Below are positions 8,212-15,470 of a DNA stretch of 16,126 nt, in pieces. Made by a program: the position numbers and the translations under genes. How positions within the stretch are numbered: position 1 is the stretch's first letter; every line of letters starts with the position of its first letter. The notes beneath the pieces were generated by a model. It was not told where the DNA came from and searched no databases. It was given only the letters and a program-made list of their open reading frames with translations. The DNA is from Falciphora oryzae (Eukaryota; Ascomycota; Sordariomycetes; Magnaporthales; Magnaporthaceae), in contig JNVV01000017.1 in the NCBI GenBank assembly GCA_000733355.1, positions 414,638-430,763 of the forward strand, written 5' to 3'.

Positions 8212-8954
8212 AGAGGTACAAGAATTGCTGCAGGGGGGCCAAAAGTACCGTCAGGGTCCCCCAGTCAGCGGCCGTCCGCCAAAAAACAGGGGCTGTGTCC
8301 AGAGGTGGAGGGGGAGGGGCACAGAGATCGTTGCCGTCAAGACACAACATGACGAACCTGCCTTTGCAGGCCAAAATTAGCACAAATTATCACGAAAAAA
8401 ATGTCTTCTCAACTTCCCTTCGATACCCAGGCAACAAAGGCCGGCGACGTGCTTTTTGAAGCTATTCCCAACTCCCAGATAGCCTCCCAATCGCAAACTC
8501 GAGTAACCTCAACTAGCGCCGACCGTTTTCCTCCGGAGAATTGCAATAACAGTCACCACCACCGCCACGGTACGTATATGCTCGTCGGGATCGGCTTCCA
8601 TCGCGGGCGTTGTTTGCTATGGCGAATAGCTTCTTGTTTGCTTATAAATTTGCAGGAAGCACGAACTTCTGCAGCATAGGGATCCCGCACCGCCGTGACC
8701 GTATTCCTTTTTTTTCAATCGTGACGAAAACGACCTAAGAACAAGGGCATGAGCCAATTTGGCTGGGCAACTAGTACAAATTTGGCTTAGTTTTAGCCTC
8801 AAACGACTCCCTGCAAGTTGGGTACCTTCGTCTGCCCCCTGTCAGTTTCCTCTCATCGTTGCGGACAGTCATGCCCTTGTTTTGGTGCGGGTCCCCTACT
8901 AAAAACGGCAAGGCGTGTCCAGATAAAATAAAAATCCCCTGTCTTTTGGCGCCC

Positions 8955-8997
8955 GCAACGACCGTGACGGTAACGATCGTTGCTGCCGATCACACCC
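8955..8997 (-). repeat. Right terminal inverted repeat of the MITE
   Basis: Reverse complement of 8169-8211 with two mismatches, followed by TAA. Confidence 0.9.
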
Positions 8998-9000
8998 TAA

Positions 9001-9280
9001 GCTGACCGTGTCAACGATGCCGTAAGCGCAAGGTCCACTGCAGCGGGGCTACGGGCAACGGCCAGACAGGTGTAAATTGTTCGGACACAGCATCGGGCTC
9101 CTGCCAAACCACACCCGGAGCCAAACAGGTTCATCCCAGTCCGTGCCGCTGCGCGGCGAGACCAGCTCCAGTTCGACCGGCAGCCAGAACCCCGAATGCG
9201 GCTCCAACATCGACGTTTCTCGGGCGTCGACCATGTCCCAGTACGGCGGCGCCCGACCAGGCGTAGGGATAAGGGGTTAA
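9001..9280. other. Coding-like stretch abutting the MITE, strand undecided
   Basis: From the MITE edge to about 9280, two opposite frames have coding-like codon choice. Plus 9026-9280 is Ser/Gly/Gln-rich, with SQTGSSQ, TGSQN and MSQYGG at roughly 17-21-residue spacing, vaguely like the cluster repeats. Minus 9276-9049 reads MVDARETSMLEPHSGFWLP and onward, and looks like an ordinary globular segment. Neither has a recognisable family or a full set of splice signals. The MITE may have interrupted a gene here. Confidence 0.25.
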
Positions 9281-9890
9281 AGTTGGTAAGGTCCACCGTC
9301 AGGTATACAACAAGTCATGAATTTTGTCACGGCATGTGGGGGGTCTCCCAGGCGCACGGGCCTGGCAGCAGATTAGATAAGCCCCTCCCAGGCAGATAGA
9401 GTGCACGGCACGCGCCCAGGCCTCCGGCCTCGATTTCTTCCCAACACATCTCTCTTTTGGCCACCTTTTGCAGCCACCCTACCTGCCGTGATAAATTTTC
9501 TGAAATTCCAAATAGTCTTCGCATCCTGGAAGTTCGGAGCCCAATCCACTTCTCCCCCACCAGCTTTTGGCTGGCAGCAGATGTTCTTGTACGTCGTTTT
9601 GCTGCACTCTCCCCTTTCCGTGGCCGTCCTTTGGTGCTCGTGTGGTGGAGCACCCAGTTTTGGCTGCTTCGAAACTCAGAGGGCTCTTCCCAGCAGTCGT
9701 GTCAGGTAAATCTTGCTAGCACTCAAACCAAATTCTACCTTCTGGGGTGGGCGTAAATTTGCCAAGAACAACCCCGAAGCCCGCCCAATAAGAAAACCCC
9801 CAAAAACTCGCCCCGGAACCCCGGCGCCAAGGTCCGGGCCGCAGCCTGATATAAAAATGTCGCCGCGCCCTGATCTTCTGTACCTATAGC
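9281..9890. other. Intergenic, no supported gene
   Basis: Open frames occur on both strands (for example 9327-9653 minus and 9457-9756 plus) but none shows a domain, signal peptide or consistent splice sites. Nothing repetitive stands out. Confidence 0.4.
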
Positions 9891-9894
9891 CGCG

Positions 9895-10032
9895 TCAGGG
9901 GTTGGGAGCCGCTCGACGGACCATGAGGCGCGTGGTGGGGTCCCGCGCCAGCGCGTCCTTGACGCCAAGCCCCGCCGCGATAGCGACGGGGGTCGTGAAG
10001 CCATAAAGGACCGCGAAGATCCAGGTGTCCAC
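9895..10032 (-). pseudogene. ZIP-family metal transporter relic (fragment)
   Basis: In the minus-strand frame ending at the stop 9895-9897 is a 45-residue peptide containing WIFAVLYGFTTPVAIAAGLG followed by VKDALARDPTT. The motif TTP-[IV]-[GA]-IA-x-GLG is the hallmark of a C-terminal transmembrane helix of ZIP (ZRT/IRT-like) zinc/iron transporters. The residues expected next (a GxxD-SAG-type helix) and the preceding His-rich helix are not in frame on either side. The fragment is therefore an isolated relic. A single exon of an otherwise diverged gene is possible but unlikely with a stop immediately after. Confidence 0.55.
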
Positions 10033-10389
10033 TTACACTTATCAGCGAATGTTGCACGAGAGGGCACGGCACGCGGACAGGCTCTACCGACCAAGACCCA
10101 GAATACGCCTATACAGGACTGCATGGTGGTAGTGCCGTCGGCTGCGTCTGCGCCCGCGTCCGCATCGGCGGAAGCTCGAAGAGCGCCCGGTGGGTCCTTA
10201 TCTAATCTAAAGCGGACGGGGCCGGCAGAATCAAATTGCAAGCATGCTCCATGCCCCTCGCTCCATGCTCCATACTCCCTCACTACCACGGCCTGTTTTA
10301 CACGGTTCCCAATTCAACGAAGATTCTTTAACAGCCAGATCCAAGCTCCGGTCTGCAAACCGTTCCCCCCCGCCTAACCCTAAAAGTGC
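10033..10389. other. Between two relics, no supported gene
   Basis: No gene is supported. It has short imperfect repeats of TGCTCCAT near 10244-10272 and an Ala/Asp-rich frame on the minus strand, which looks like low complexity. Confidence 0.35.
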
Positions 10390-10795
10390 ACGCTGCAGGC
10401 AACCCACAACGGGGAACCCGGCCCCGCACCCTCGCGGGTCCGTCGCGATGTGCGCCCCACTGCCCCTCGCGGGCTGGGCCGTGCTCGCGTTGGCGGCGCC
10501 CGGTTGTTCCTAACGAGCCTACCCCGCAAATCCTCCCCTATGGCGATGGCCAGGAGGTAATCCGACACGCCATGACCGCCACAGTACGCCACGCGGTCCG
10601 CGCCCCGACGTAGCCGCTTAGGGGCCCGTTAGGAAGCATGGCCACGCCGCGGAACTTTTCCCTCGCGAGCAGGTGATGCTGAGCGATATCGCGCCGCCGT
10701 AACTAAACCCTGTAGAGAAGCGGAGGGATTCGTCGACACAAAGGTCGGCCTCGACGGCGGCGAGCACCCCGATAAATCTGTCGGATCCCCTACCA
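10390..10795 (-). pseudogene. Feruloyl-esterase-like (CE1 type) relic with several frame breaks
   Basis: Successive minus-strand frames spell the C-terminal half of a fungal feruloyl esterase, an enzyme that releases ferulic acid from plant cell walls. In order: VEADLCVDESLRFSTGFSYG, where GFSYG is the G-x-S-x-G nucleophile motif; then EKFRGVAMLPNGPLSG; then VAYCGGHGVSDYLLAIAIGE and LVRNN; then GAHIATDPRGCGAGFPV. Each junction needs a frame change (near 10672, 10590 and 10480), and no donor-acceptor pair explains them. The N-terminal half is absent. The order and spacing of the blocks match the family, so I am fairly sure of identity and confident it is non-functional. Confidence 0.7.
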
Positions 10796-10798
10796 TGC

Positions 10799-10960
10799 TT
10801 AAAAAATGACCAATGCCGGCCGGCCCCTTTCTGTTTTGCTCCTTATCCTTAGGCTCGACGATTTTGATAGGAAAGGGGTGCTCAGCCCGGTTGTCCTCGG
10901 ACTCATCTCTGGGCCTCTTGCCCGCGGACGCCATTGTTGTGAAGTGTTGCGACTGGGTGC
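10799..10960 (-). other. Coding-like N-terminal fragment joined to the esterase relic
   Basis: A minus-strand frame with ATG at 10934 begins MASAGKRPRDESEDNR and runs through a charged segment (PIKIVEPKDKEQNRKGP) before meeting the relic near 10795. The codons and the Lys/Glu-rich start look like a real first exon. I recognise no domain, and it does not belong to an esterase, which would begin with a signal peptide. It may be the start of another dead gene or a chance frame. Confidence 0.25.
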
Positions 10961-11232
10961 GCCTTGATGGTTCGCCATCCGGGACGGGAATGCGATAATT
11001 TTCTGGATCGCGAGCGTATGCCGAAGACGGACATTAAGTTTTAATGACCGGAAGCGCGTGGGAGAGGCGGGACCACGTAAACAATTCACCTGACGCCTTT
11101 CCAAAGCGCAAAAAGCAATCCCGATTTTTAAGGAGCTTCTTTCGTGTATGGACAGCCCAAAGATCGGGGCCAGGCGCTTTGGTAATAAGATGCCTCCTGT
11201 CACGGCCTGCAGGTCTGGATGAGCTGGCCCTA

Positions 11233-11253
11233 CCCTTATCGCCTCGATAAGGG
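11233..11253. repeat. Perfect hairpin 3' of gene D
   Basis: CCCTTATCG-CCT-CGATAAGGG, 9-bp arms and 3-nt loop, about 170 bp past the gene D stop. Preceded by GGCCTGCAGGTC, as is the similar hairpin at 1357-1376. It has no T-run, so it is not a typical terminator. Confidence 0.7.
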
Positions 11254-11419
11254 AGTGGGCCCGCCTGTAGAGACTCCTCTGCACCCTCGCCTGCCTGGCC
11301 TCCGGCCTCCAACTCTCCCCTGTACACTCTCTTCGTCACCACCAATCGTAATAGAACCAGCCCCCTCTACTGTTTACGATATCTCCCACACCGTCTTGTA
11401 TTCTTCCGTCTACTTTTAT

Positions 11420-12798
11420 CTACTCCTTCCTTGGCAAGAACATCTCGGCAATTTCCTTGGTACACATCTCGGCCATACTGATTTGCATGGTTGTATTCTC
11501 GTTCCCATACGTCTCGCTCCTGTTGCTGTCACCGACTTGGTTCGTCTTGTTGGAAAGCCCGTCTGTCTTGCTCTGGTTAGAGCGGCCGACCTGGTTGGTC
11601 GTGTTCCGCTCGCCCTTGATAGCGGAGACATTGTCGCCGGTGCGCGGGTTCGCTCCGCCCGGATGCCCTTCGCCCCGGTGAGAAGTGGCGTCGTCGATCA
11701 TCCTGACAATGTTGTCCGACACTTGGCGATAGGTGAAGTCTCGGTCGTCTCCAAATCGGCAGATGTAGCTATGGTTGGCGTCCAGCGCTATTTGCTTCTC
11801 TCGCGTCCCGGGAAGTCCAATCGTTGCAGACCTTTTGTCAACGACCTAGACGTGATGTTTTGCTGTCAGCCCAGGTAACGATAGGTATGTGCGGTGCTTT
11901 GGTGATGCTCGCGGAGTGGACCTACCACACCAATGCGGCCGAGGGGTTTGGTTTCGTAGAAGCTCAGGACGCGGAGTGGCTCGACGACCTGGCGAAAGTC
12001 GTCGGAAATGGTATCCGAAGACAGGGAGCCGCGCTTCAGCGCTTCGATGAAGCTATTCCCCGACTTTCCCAGCAGGGCGCGAGCCACCTTGGCGACCGCG
12101 TTTCCTAGCGTTGCTTGGTTGCCTCCCCTGTGAGGGCAGCCGAAGAAGGCGATGCCGAAAATGGAAGCCCGAATCTTTTCGTAGGTTCTGTCACTTGCCG
12201 CGTGCACGATGGCCTGGAGGCAAAGTCAAGTTCAGATCCATCGACCCCTCGGAACATGGGCTGACTTACACGCTTGACGATGATTCCGCCCAGGCTGTGG
12301 CAAACAAATATCAACGGGCGGTCGGGATTGTCTATGCGCTTCTCCGCCAGCTGGTTCAGCAGGTTCTCAGCCTGCTCCCTCACTCCAGCGGTCGCCAAGT
12401 TGAATACCACGTTGGCGTTGTAGCTAAAAATAAGCACTCTCGCTCGGGGAGCCCGTTCTGGCAGGAAGTCTCGCAACCATAGCTTGTCCCCGACCGTCCA
12501 AGTAGCCTCTGCGTGGGACGTCTTATTGAGCGGATTGAGGCCGTGTACGGCGACAACGCTATCCATGTTTTGTCATCAGGTTGGGGAAAAAAAAAAAAAA
12601 ATCAAAAGCATGTGATCCCTTTTTACGTACTCGACATTGGGCTCCGACGGGTCGACGAGGATCTTGAGGAAGTTCTGGGAGCTCTCGCCCTGCCCCAGCC
12701 ATGTTCAAGGTTAGGTAAGACCTGGCTATGCAACGCAGCTGGAGGACGGAAAGAAAGATTACCGGGTCGCGACTTGCGAATATATTCCAGGCACGCAT
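11420..12798 (-). CDS. Gene D: SesB-like alpha/beta-hydrolase (putative lipase) with curlin-like amyloid-repeat tail
   Basis: My model has five exons: 12798-12763, 12689-12631, 12558-12270, 12213-11926 and 11845-11420. Introns are 73, 72, 56 and 80 nt, mostly with clear branch sites (CTAAC, CTGAT, CTGAC). The total is 1098 nt, 365 residues, all in frame. The first intron joins restore VDVVAVHGLNP, the classic first strand. The nucleophile S120 lies in FVCHSLGGIIVKR; FGIAFFGCPHRGG and the catalytic His (H249 in LDANHSYICRF) follow. This is the SesB/SERAC1-like hydrolase domain used as an effector or N-terminal domain in fungal NLR systems. Residues 302-345 hold the repeat GERNTTNQVGRSN, LSNKTNQVGDSN, NENTTMQ, with Q309, Q327 and Q345 spaced exactly 18. 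A short MFLPRKE tail ends it. By analogy with SesB proteins carrying amyloid motifs, I infer a lipase effector switched on by amyloid templating. Confidence 0.85.
11859..11925 (-). other. Intron 4 of gene D (3' part with branch site)
   Basis: The intron runs 11925-11846, donor GTAGGT, branch GCTGAC, acceptor CTAG. Reading through gives a premature stop at 11866-11868. Removing it restores VVVDKRSATIGLPG and the catalytic-His block, which supports the junction. Confidence 0.75.
12559..12630 (-). other. Intron 2 of gene D
   Basis: Donor GTACGT at 12630, a 14-nt T-run, branch CTGATGAC and acceptor ATAG at 12559. Splicing joins GTC-GA to C-GTT to give VDVVAVHGLNP, exactly the family motif. The ATG inside the intron (12566) is therefore not the start. 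Confidence 0.85.
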
Positions 12799-12895
12799 GG
12801 CAAGGAAACAAGAAAAGTAAGTATGCAGCTGGTAGCCCCGATTGCCGTGTGCGTGGCTCACTCGCCCCTGGAGCGAAAATGATTATATTGACGAC
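12799..12895 (-). promoter_or_regulatory. Promoter and leader of gene D
   Basis: A CAATATAATC TATA-like box lies at 12881-12890 on the minus strand, about 85 bp before the ATG at 12798. A CT-rich leader (CTTACTTTTCTTGTTTCCTTGCC) runs directly into the ATG. Confidence 0.5.
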
Positions 12896-12899
12896 GGGA

Positions 12900-13640
12900 G
12901 CTGCAGCCGAATTCGTCCTTGTTTTGGGGAGTTTGGCCCTCCCTACTCCATCTGCCTGACCTTGGAGCCCTCGGGGCCCGGGCGTCTCGACCAGTGAAAG
13001 GCCGGGCGCAGTGCAGACCCATCGAGGCGCATCCGCCCCGCCACGTATGCCTTGGTGCCGACCCGAAGCTGGCTAGATCGTTCTCGCCCCACCCGCGGTG
13101 ACTGGCTCAACCGTCGCACGAACCGCTGTTGCACAGCGTAACGAGTAATGAATTGGTCTGATTGGATTGATCGTGTGTTCTATCTGTCTGATGACGCGCC
13201 ACGTCTGCCTCGACGATTCTCCCAAATTTTGCCTACAACGCGTCCTGCCAAACGCGTCCTGCCAAACGCGTCCGTGCACCTGACTAATCAAATCCTGCAC
13301 CGCGTCAACACCAGCTTTGAGCGGGAGGAGCCCCATAGCTGCCCAAACTAAGGTATTCAGGAGGCAGGCATTACTTCACGCTACCTACCCGCCTGGCAGG
13401 CAGCCCTAGTCTGGTCGATCTATGTACTCAACGCGTAGCTCCTTCCGGCTCTATCGCCGACAGAAGGAAAAATCAAGTACAAATGCAGTAAGGTAATCAG
13501 GCTTTCTTCGCTCCTAATTAATATGGGGATTGTAGCTATGAAAGGGAAACCTCCAAAATATTTGCCACTCCAACGATTTCGCCTTTTCCGCCTCGGCTAC
13601 AGGTCAGGTTGCTCAGCCACTGCACTACCACACCTGACCT
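12900..13640. other. Spacer between genes D and E, no supported gene
   Basis: No gene is supported. Minus-strand frames at 13073-13336 and 12943-13134 are open but have no recognisable domain. The stretch contains a 14-bp tandem repeat (13238-13273). At 13601-13642 there is an inverted pair GGTCAGGT...ACCTGACC with a long loop. Confidence 0.4.
13238..13273 (+). repeat. 14-bp tandem repeat, about 2.5 copies
   Basis: ACGCGTCCTGCCAA starts at 13238 and 13252 and is followed by a partial third copy at 13266. Confidence 0.85.
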
Positions 13641-13647
13641 GCGGGGT

Positions 13648-14163
13648 CTACTTTTGATGACTCGGTCTCGACGAACGGGATAAGACACGACGCCACTGGA
13701 CGACACCTCGTTAGCAAGATCATATTACAATACACTGCAAACGGAAGGAGAAAACCAGGAGGGCATGACATACCTTTGATTTGTGATTCGCGGGGGTGTT
13801 GCTCTGTGATACTTGGTTCTCATTCCCGTCTATCTTGCTTTGATTGACGCCCGCTCCGGTCGTATTCTGCTTGACGCTGTTCTTTGTACCTACGATGACA
13901 CTGCTGTTGCTTTGGTGGGCGACCGCCCTGCGCGTTTCCTGGCCGACCCCGTCCTGTGTACCACCGATGGGGCTGCGGTTTCCGGGAGCTGCGGCTATTA
14001 CAGCGCGGTCGTGGCCACTTCCCAGATGTACCACGCTTCGGTTGTTTGATAGGGTGCCGCTTCTTGGTGTCAGATTTCAAAGCTGTGGTTGGATACGTAT
14101 GGTGGGCTGCGCGGCTTACAGAACAGAATGGCCCATCACGGCCGTCGTTTGGGTTGGAGACAT
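13648..14163 (-). CDS. Gene E: Asn/Gln/Gly-repeat protein with two possible C-termini
   Basis: Exon 1 is 14163-14120 (MSPTQTTAVMGHSV). Intron 1 is 57 nt (GTAAGC, branch CTGAC, acceptor AAG at 14063). Exon 2 is 14062-13774. The preferred last intron is 78 nt (GTATGT, branch GCTAAC, CCAG), leading to exon 3 at 13695-13648 and 126 residues with a basic end (WRRVLSRSSRPSHQK). Using an earlier in-frame acceptor (TTTGCAG, 39-nt intron) or no splicing ends the protein in C-I-V-I at 13720, a CaaX-like box. Units include GTKNSVKQ, GNENQVSQ and the more diverged GTQDGVGQ, with Q80 and Q101 21 residues apart. The N-terminal third (LSNNRSVVHLGSGHDRAVI) resembles further decayed units. There is no catalytic domain. 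It shares orientation with gene D, 850 bp upstream of it. The AAG acceptor is unusual, so the first junction is moderate. Confidence 0.6.
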
Positions 14164-14280
14164 TGATGAACGAATTCACTGCGTCGCGGCGGATAGGACT
14201 TGTGGGTGTTCTTAAGTTCGGTATGGTACAAACCGCATACGAGCCTGTACTTGAAGCAAGGCATGAGACGGGATCGCCCC

Positions 14281-14290
14281 TATAAATATA
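14281..14290 (-). promoter_or_regulatory. TATA box of gene E
   Basis: TATATTTATA on the minus strand, about 118 bp upstream of the chosen ATG at 14163. It supports a start in this place. Confidence 0.55.
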
Positions 14291-14299
14291 CCTCGGCCG

Positions 14300-14925
14300 C
14301 TCCAGCTTCTGCTTTCTCCCAGTGCGTGTTGTGCATGGTGCGACACGTCGTTCATCCTGTCGCCGTTCGCGAGCCTTGCCGGTGCGCGACCCGGTGAACC
14401 GTAGGCCAATCCGACGGCCCCGACGTGGCATTTGAGAACAATGAAAAGCGCCAAAGGCCTGATCGGCCCTGCAGGGTCCTGCCGGGGGGAGTCGAGCCTC
14501 CCATCGATTTCATCACAGGGGTCGCCGGATCTGTGTGCAACCAATCTGTGTGCAACCATCTGTGTGCAACCATCTGTGTGCAACCAAGAGCTTTTGTGCT
14601 TCGCCTTGGCTGCGGGTTTTCTGCTGAAAGGAGCTAGCGCGCTCCGGTGGGAATCAAAGCTCAGTTTTGGTGCTCGTGGCAGGGTGCAACGCCGCAGGCC
14701 TGCACAGACGATCAGAGCCCAAGCGTCGAGGCGGCGTTGTCATGTTGTCATGTGCCGAAAGGTAGCGGCTGTGGAGGGAAGGGATCGACGCGGCCGAGTC
14801 GTGAACGCTGCTCTGATTTGATGCTTTACCTGTGCCCGACGAGGGTCCCCCTTTCCAAGTCAAGAGGCGTCTCCATCCTCCCCTCCAGGTGGCTCAGAGC
14901 GCCGACGGCTCGCGTCCGGTGATTA
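14300..14925. other. Upstream of gene E, no supported gene
   Basis: No gene is supported. Overlapping frames on both strands (14432-14821 plus, 14212-14583 minus) lack any domain and are partly made of the short tandem repeat at 14531-14586. Confidence 0.4.
14531..14586 (+). repeat. 14-bp tandem repeat, four copies
   Basis: CTGTGTGCAACCAT occurs four times (starts 14531, 14546, 14560, 14574); the first unit has one extra A. Confidence 0.9.
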
Positions 14926-14929
14926 ACGC

Positions 14930-15470
14930 CACAACTACACTTCTTCCGGGCTCGCCGAACGCGTAGCTGCCCAACCGAATACCCTCTCCGCCCGCCCACC
15001 CACCACCAAAGGGCGAGGATTGGGCTCAACTAATCCCCTTCGCGGGCTGAGCAAACTCGAGTCCCTTTTTTTTCCTGTTGCCAGCCTTAAGTCAGCTTGG
15101 AGGCTTGCGGTGCGACCTGCAAGCACATGCCAGTTAGTAGGCATTCAGGTCAAGGATTAATGGTCGCCGCCTTTATTCGCTGCTAGTGGTGCTTGTTTTC
15201 GCCTTTGCTGCAAGGCTGTTGGTGCGAAACCAGCCCACGCAACTTCCCGCTCACCCGGTTACGTTTCTGGGCTTGCGCGGTAGTTCCCGCCCCTCGGTCA
15301 CGTCGCCGGGCTTGCGCGGTAGGCCAGCCTGCATCGTCTTGTATTGGCGGGCCGAACATCCGTGAGTCACAAATCCCTGCCCGGCGTATTGCCAGGCCTG
15401 TAACAAGGGCTCAATTCTAAAGGGCTTGGACGGGAGTGGATGATTTTAATTGCGATAATCTTTTACAGGA
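14930..15470 (-). repeat. Dispersed repeat, right copy (inverted relative to 4120-4830)
   Basis: The reverse complement aligns with 4120-4830 in the same block order: GGCAATAC..., GATGCAGGCTGGCCTAC, GGCTGGTTTCGCACC, AACAGCCTTGCAGCA, CAGGTCGCACCGCAAG, and GGAGAGGGTATTCGGTTGG. It lacks about 190 bp of the left copy and carries an internal duplication of CCGCGCAAGCCC (near 15255-15325). It holds no coding sequence I recognise. Confidence 0.7.

Larger units (their letters stand above)
8169..8997. mobile_element. MITE with 43-bp terminal inverted repeats and TAA target duplication (PIF/Harbinger-like)
   Basis: The left end 8169-8211 (GGGTGTGATCGGCAGCAACG...) matches the reverse complement of the right end 8955-8997 at 41 of 43 positions. 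The trinucleotide TAA flanks both sides (8166-8168 and 8998-9000). A 3-bp TWA duplication and G-rich ends are typical of PIF/Harbinger transposons. The 829-bp body has no transposase, so it would depend on enzymes encoded elsewhere. A second, weaker inverted block (GCCAAAA-ACAGGGG...GTCCAGA) lies inside each end. A small frame from 8401 can be spliced on paper to about 83 residues but has no family features. The near-perfect ends suggest recent movement. Confidence 0.9.

Noticed and set aside
8401..8738. Spliced small gene inside the MITE
   Set aside because: Donor GTACGT and acceptor TTGCAG are good, but the product has no family features and the whole frame lies within a nonautonomous transposon.
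8166..9000. Telomere-like TTAGGG/CCCTAA at 8163-8171 and 8995-9000
   Set aside because: Only one unit at each site, created by the TAA target duplication next to the GGG end of the MITE.
11219..11878. 219-codon plus-strand frame opposite gene D
   Set aside because: Shadow of the last exon and intron of gene D, which has motif and splice evidence.
12559..12566. ATG at 12566 as the start of gene D
   Set aside because: It lies inside intron 2. Splicing from 12630 to 12559 restores VDVVAVHGLN and adds a well-formed N-terminus from the ATG at 12798.
13601..13642. Possible tRNA-like fold around GGTCAGGT...ACCTGACC
   Set aside because: Only one stem is present; no anticodon arm, T arm or internal promoter boxes in the right places.
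14063..14083. Acceptor ACCACAG (14083) for intron 1 of gene E
   Set aside because: It puts an in-frame TGA directly after the junction in the repeat frame. The AAG acceptor 7 nt after CTGAC keeps the frame open.
5766..14163. HET-s/HeLo pore-forming effector or NLR in the cluster
   Set aside because: No HeLo-like helical domain, NACHT or NB-ARC motif is visible in any frame; only the repeat and the SesB-type domain are supported.
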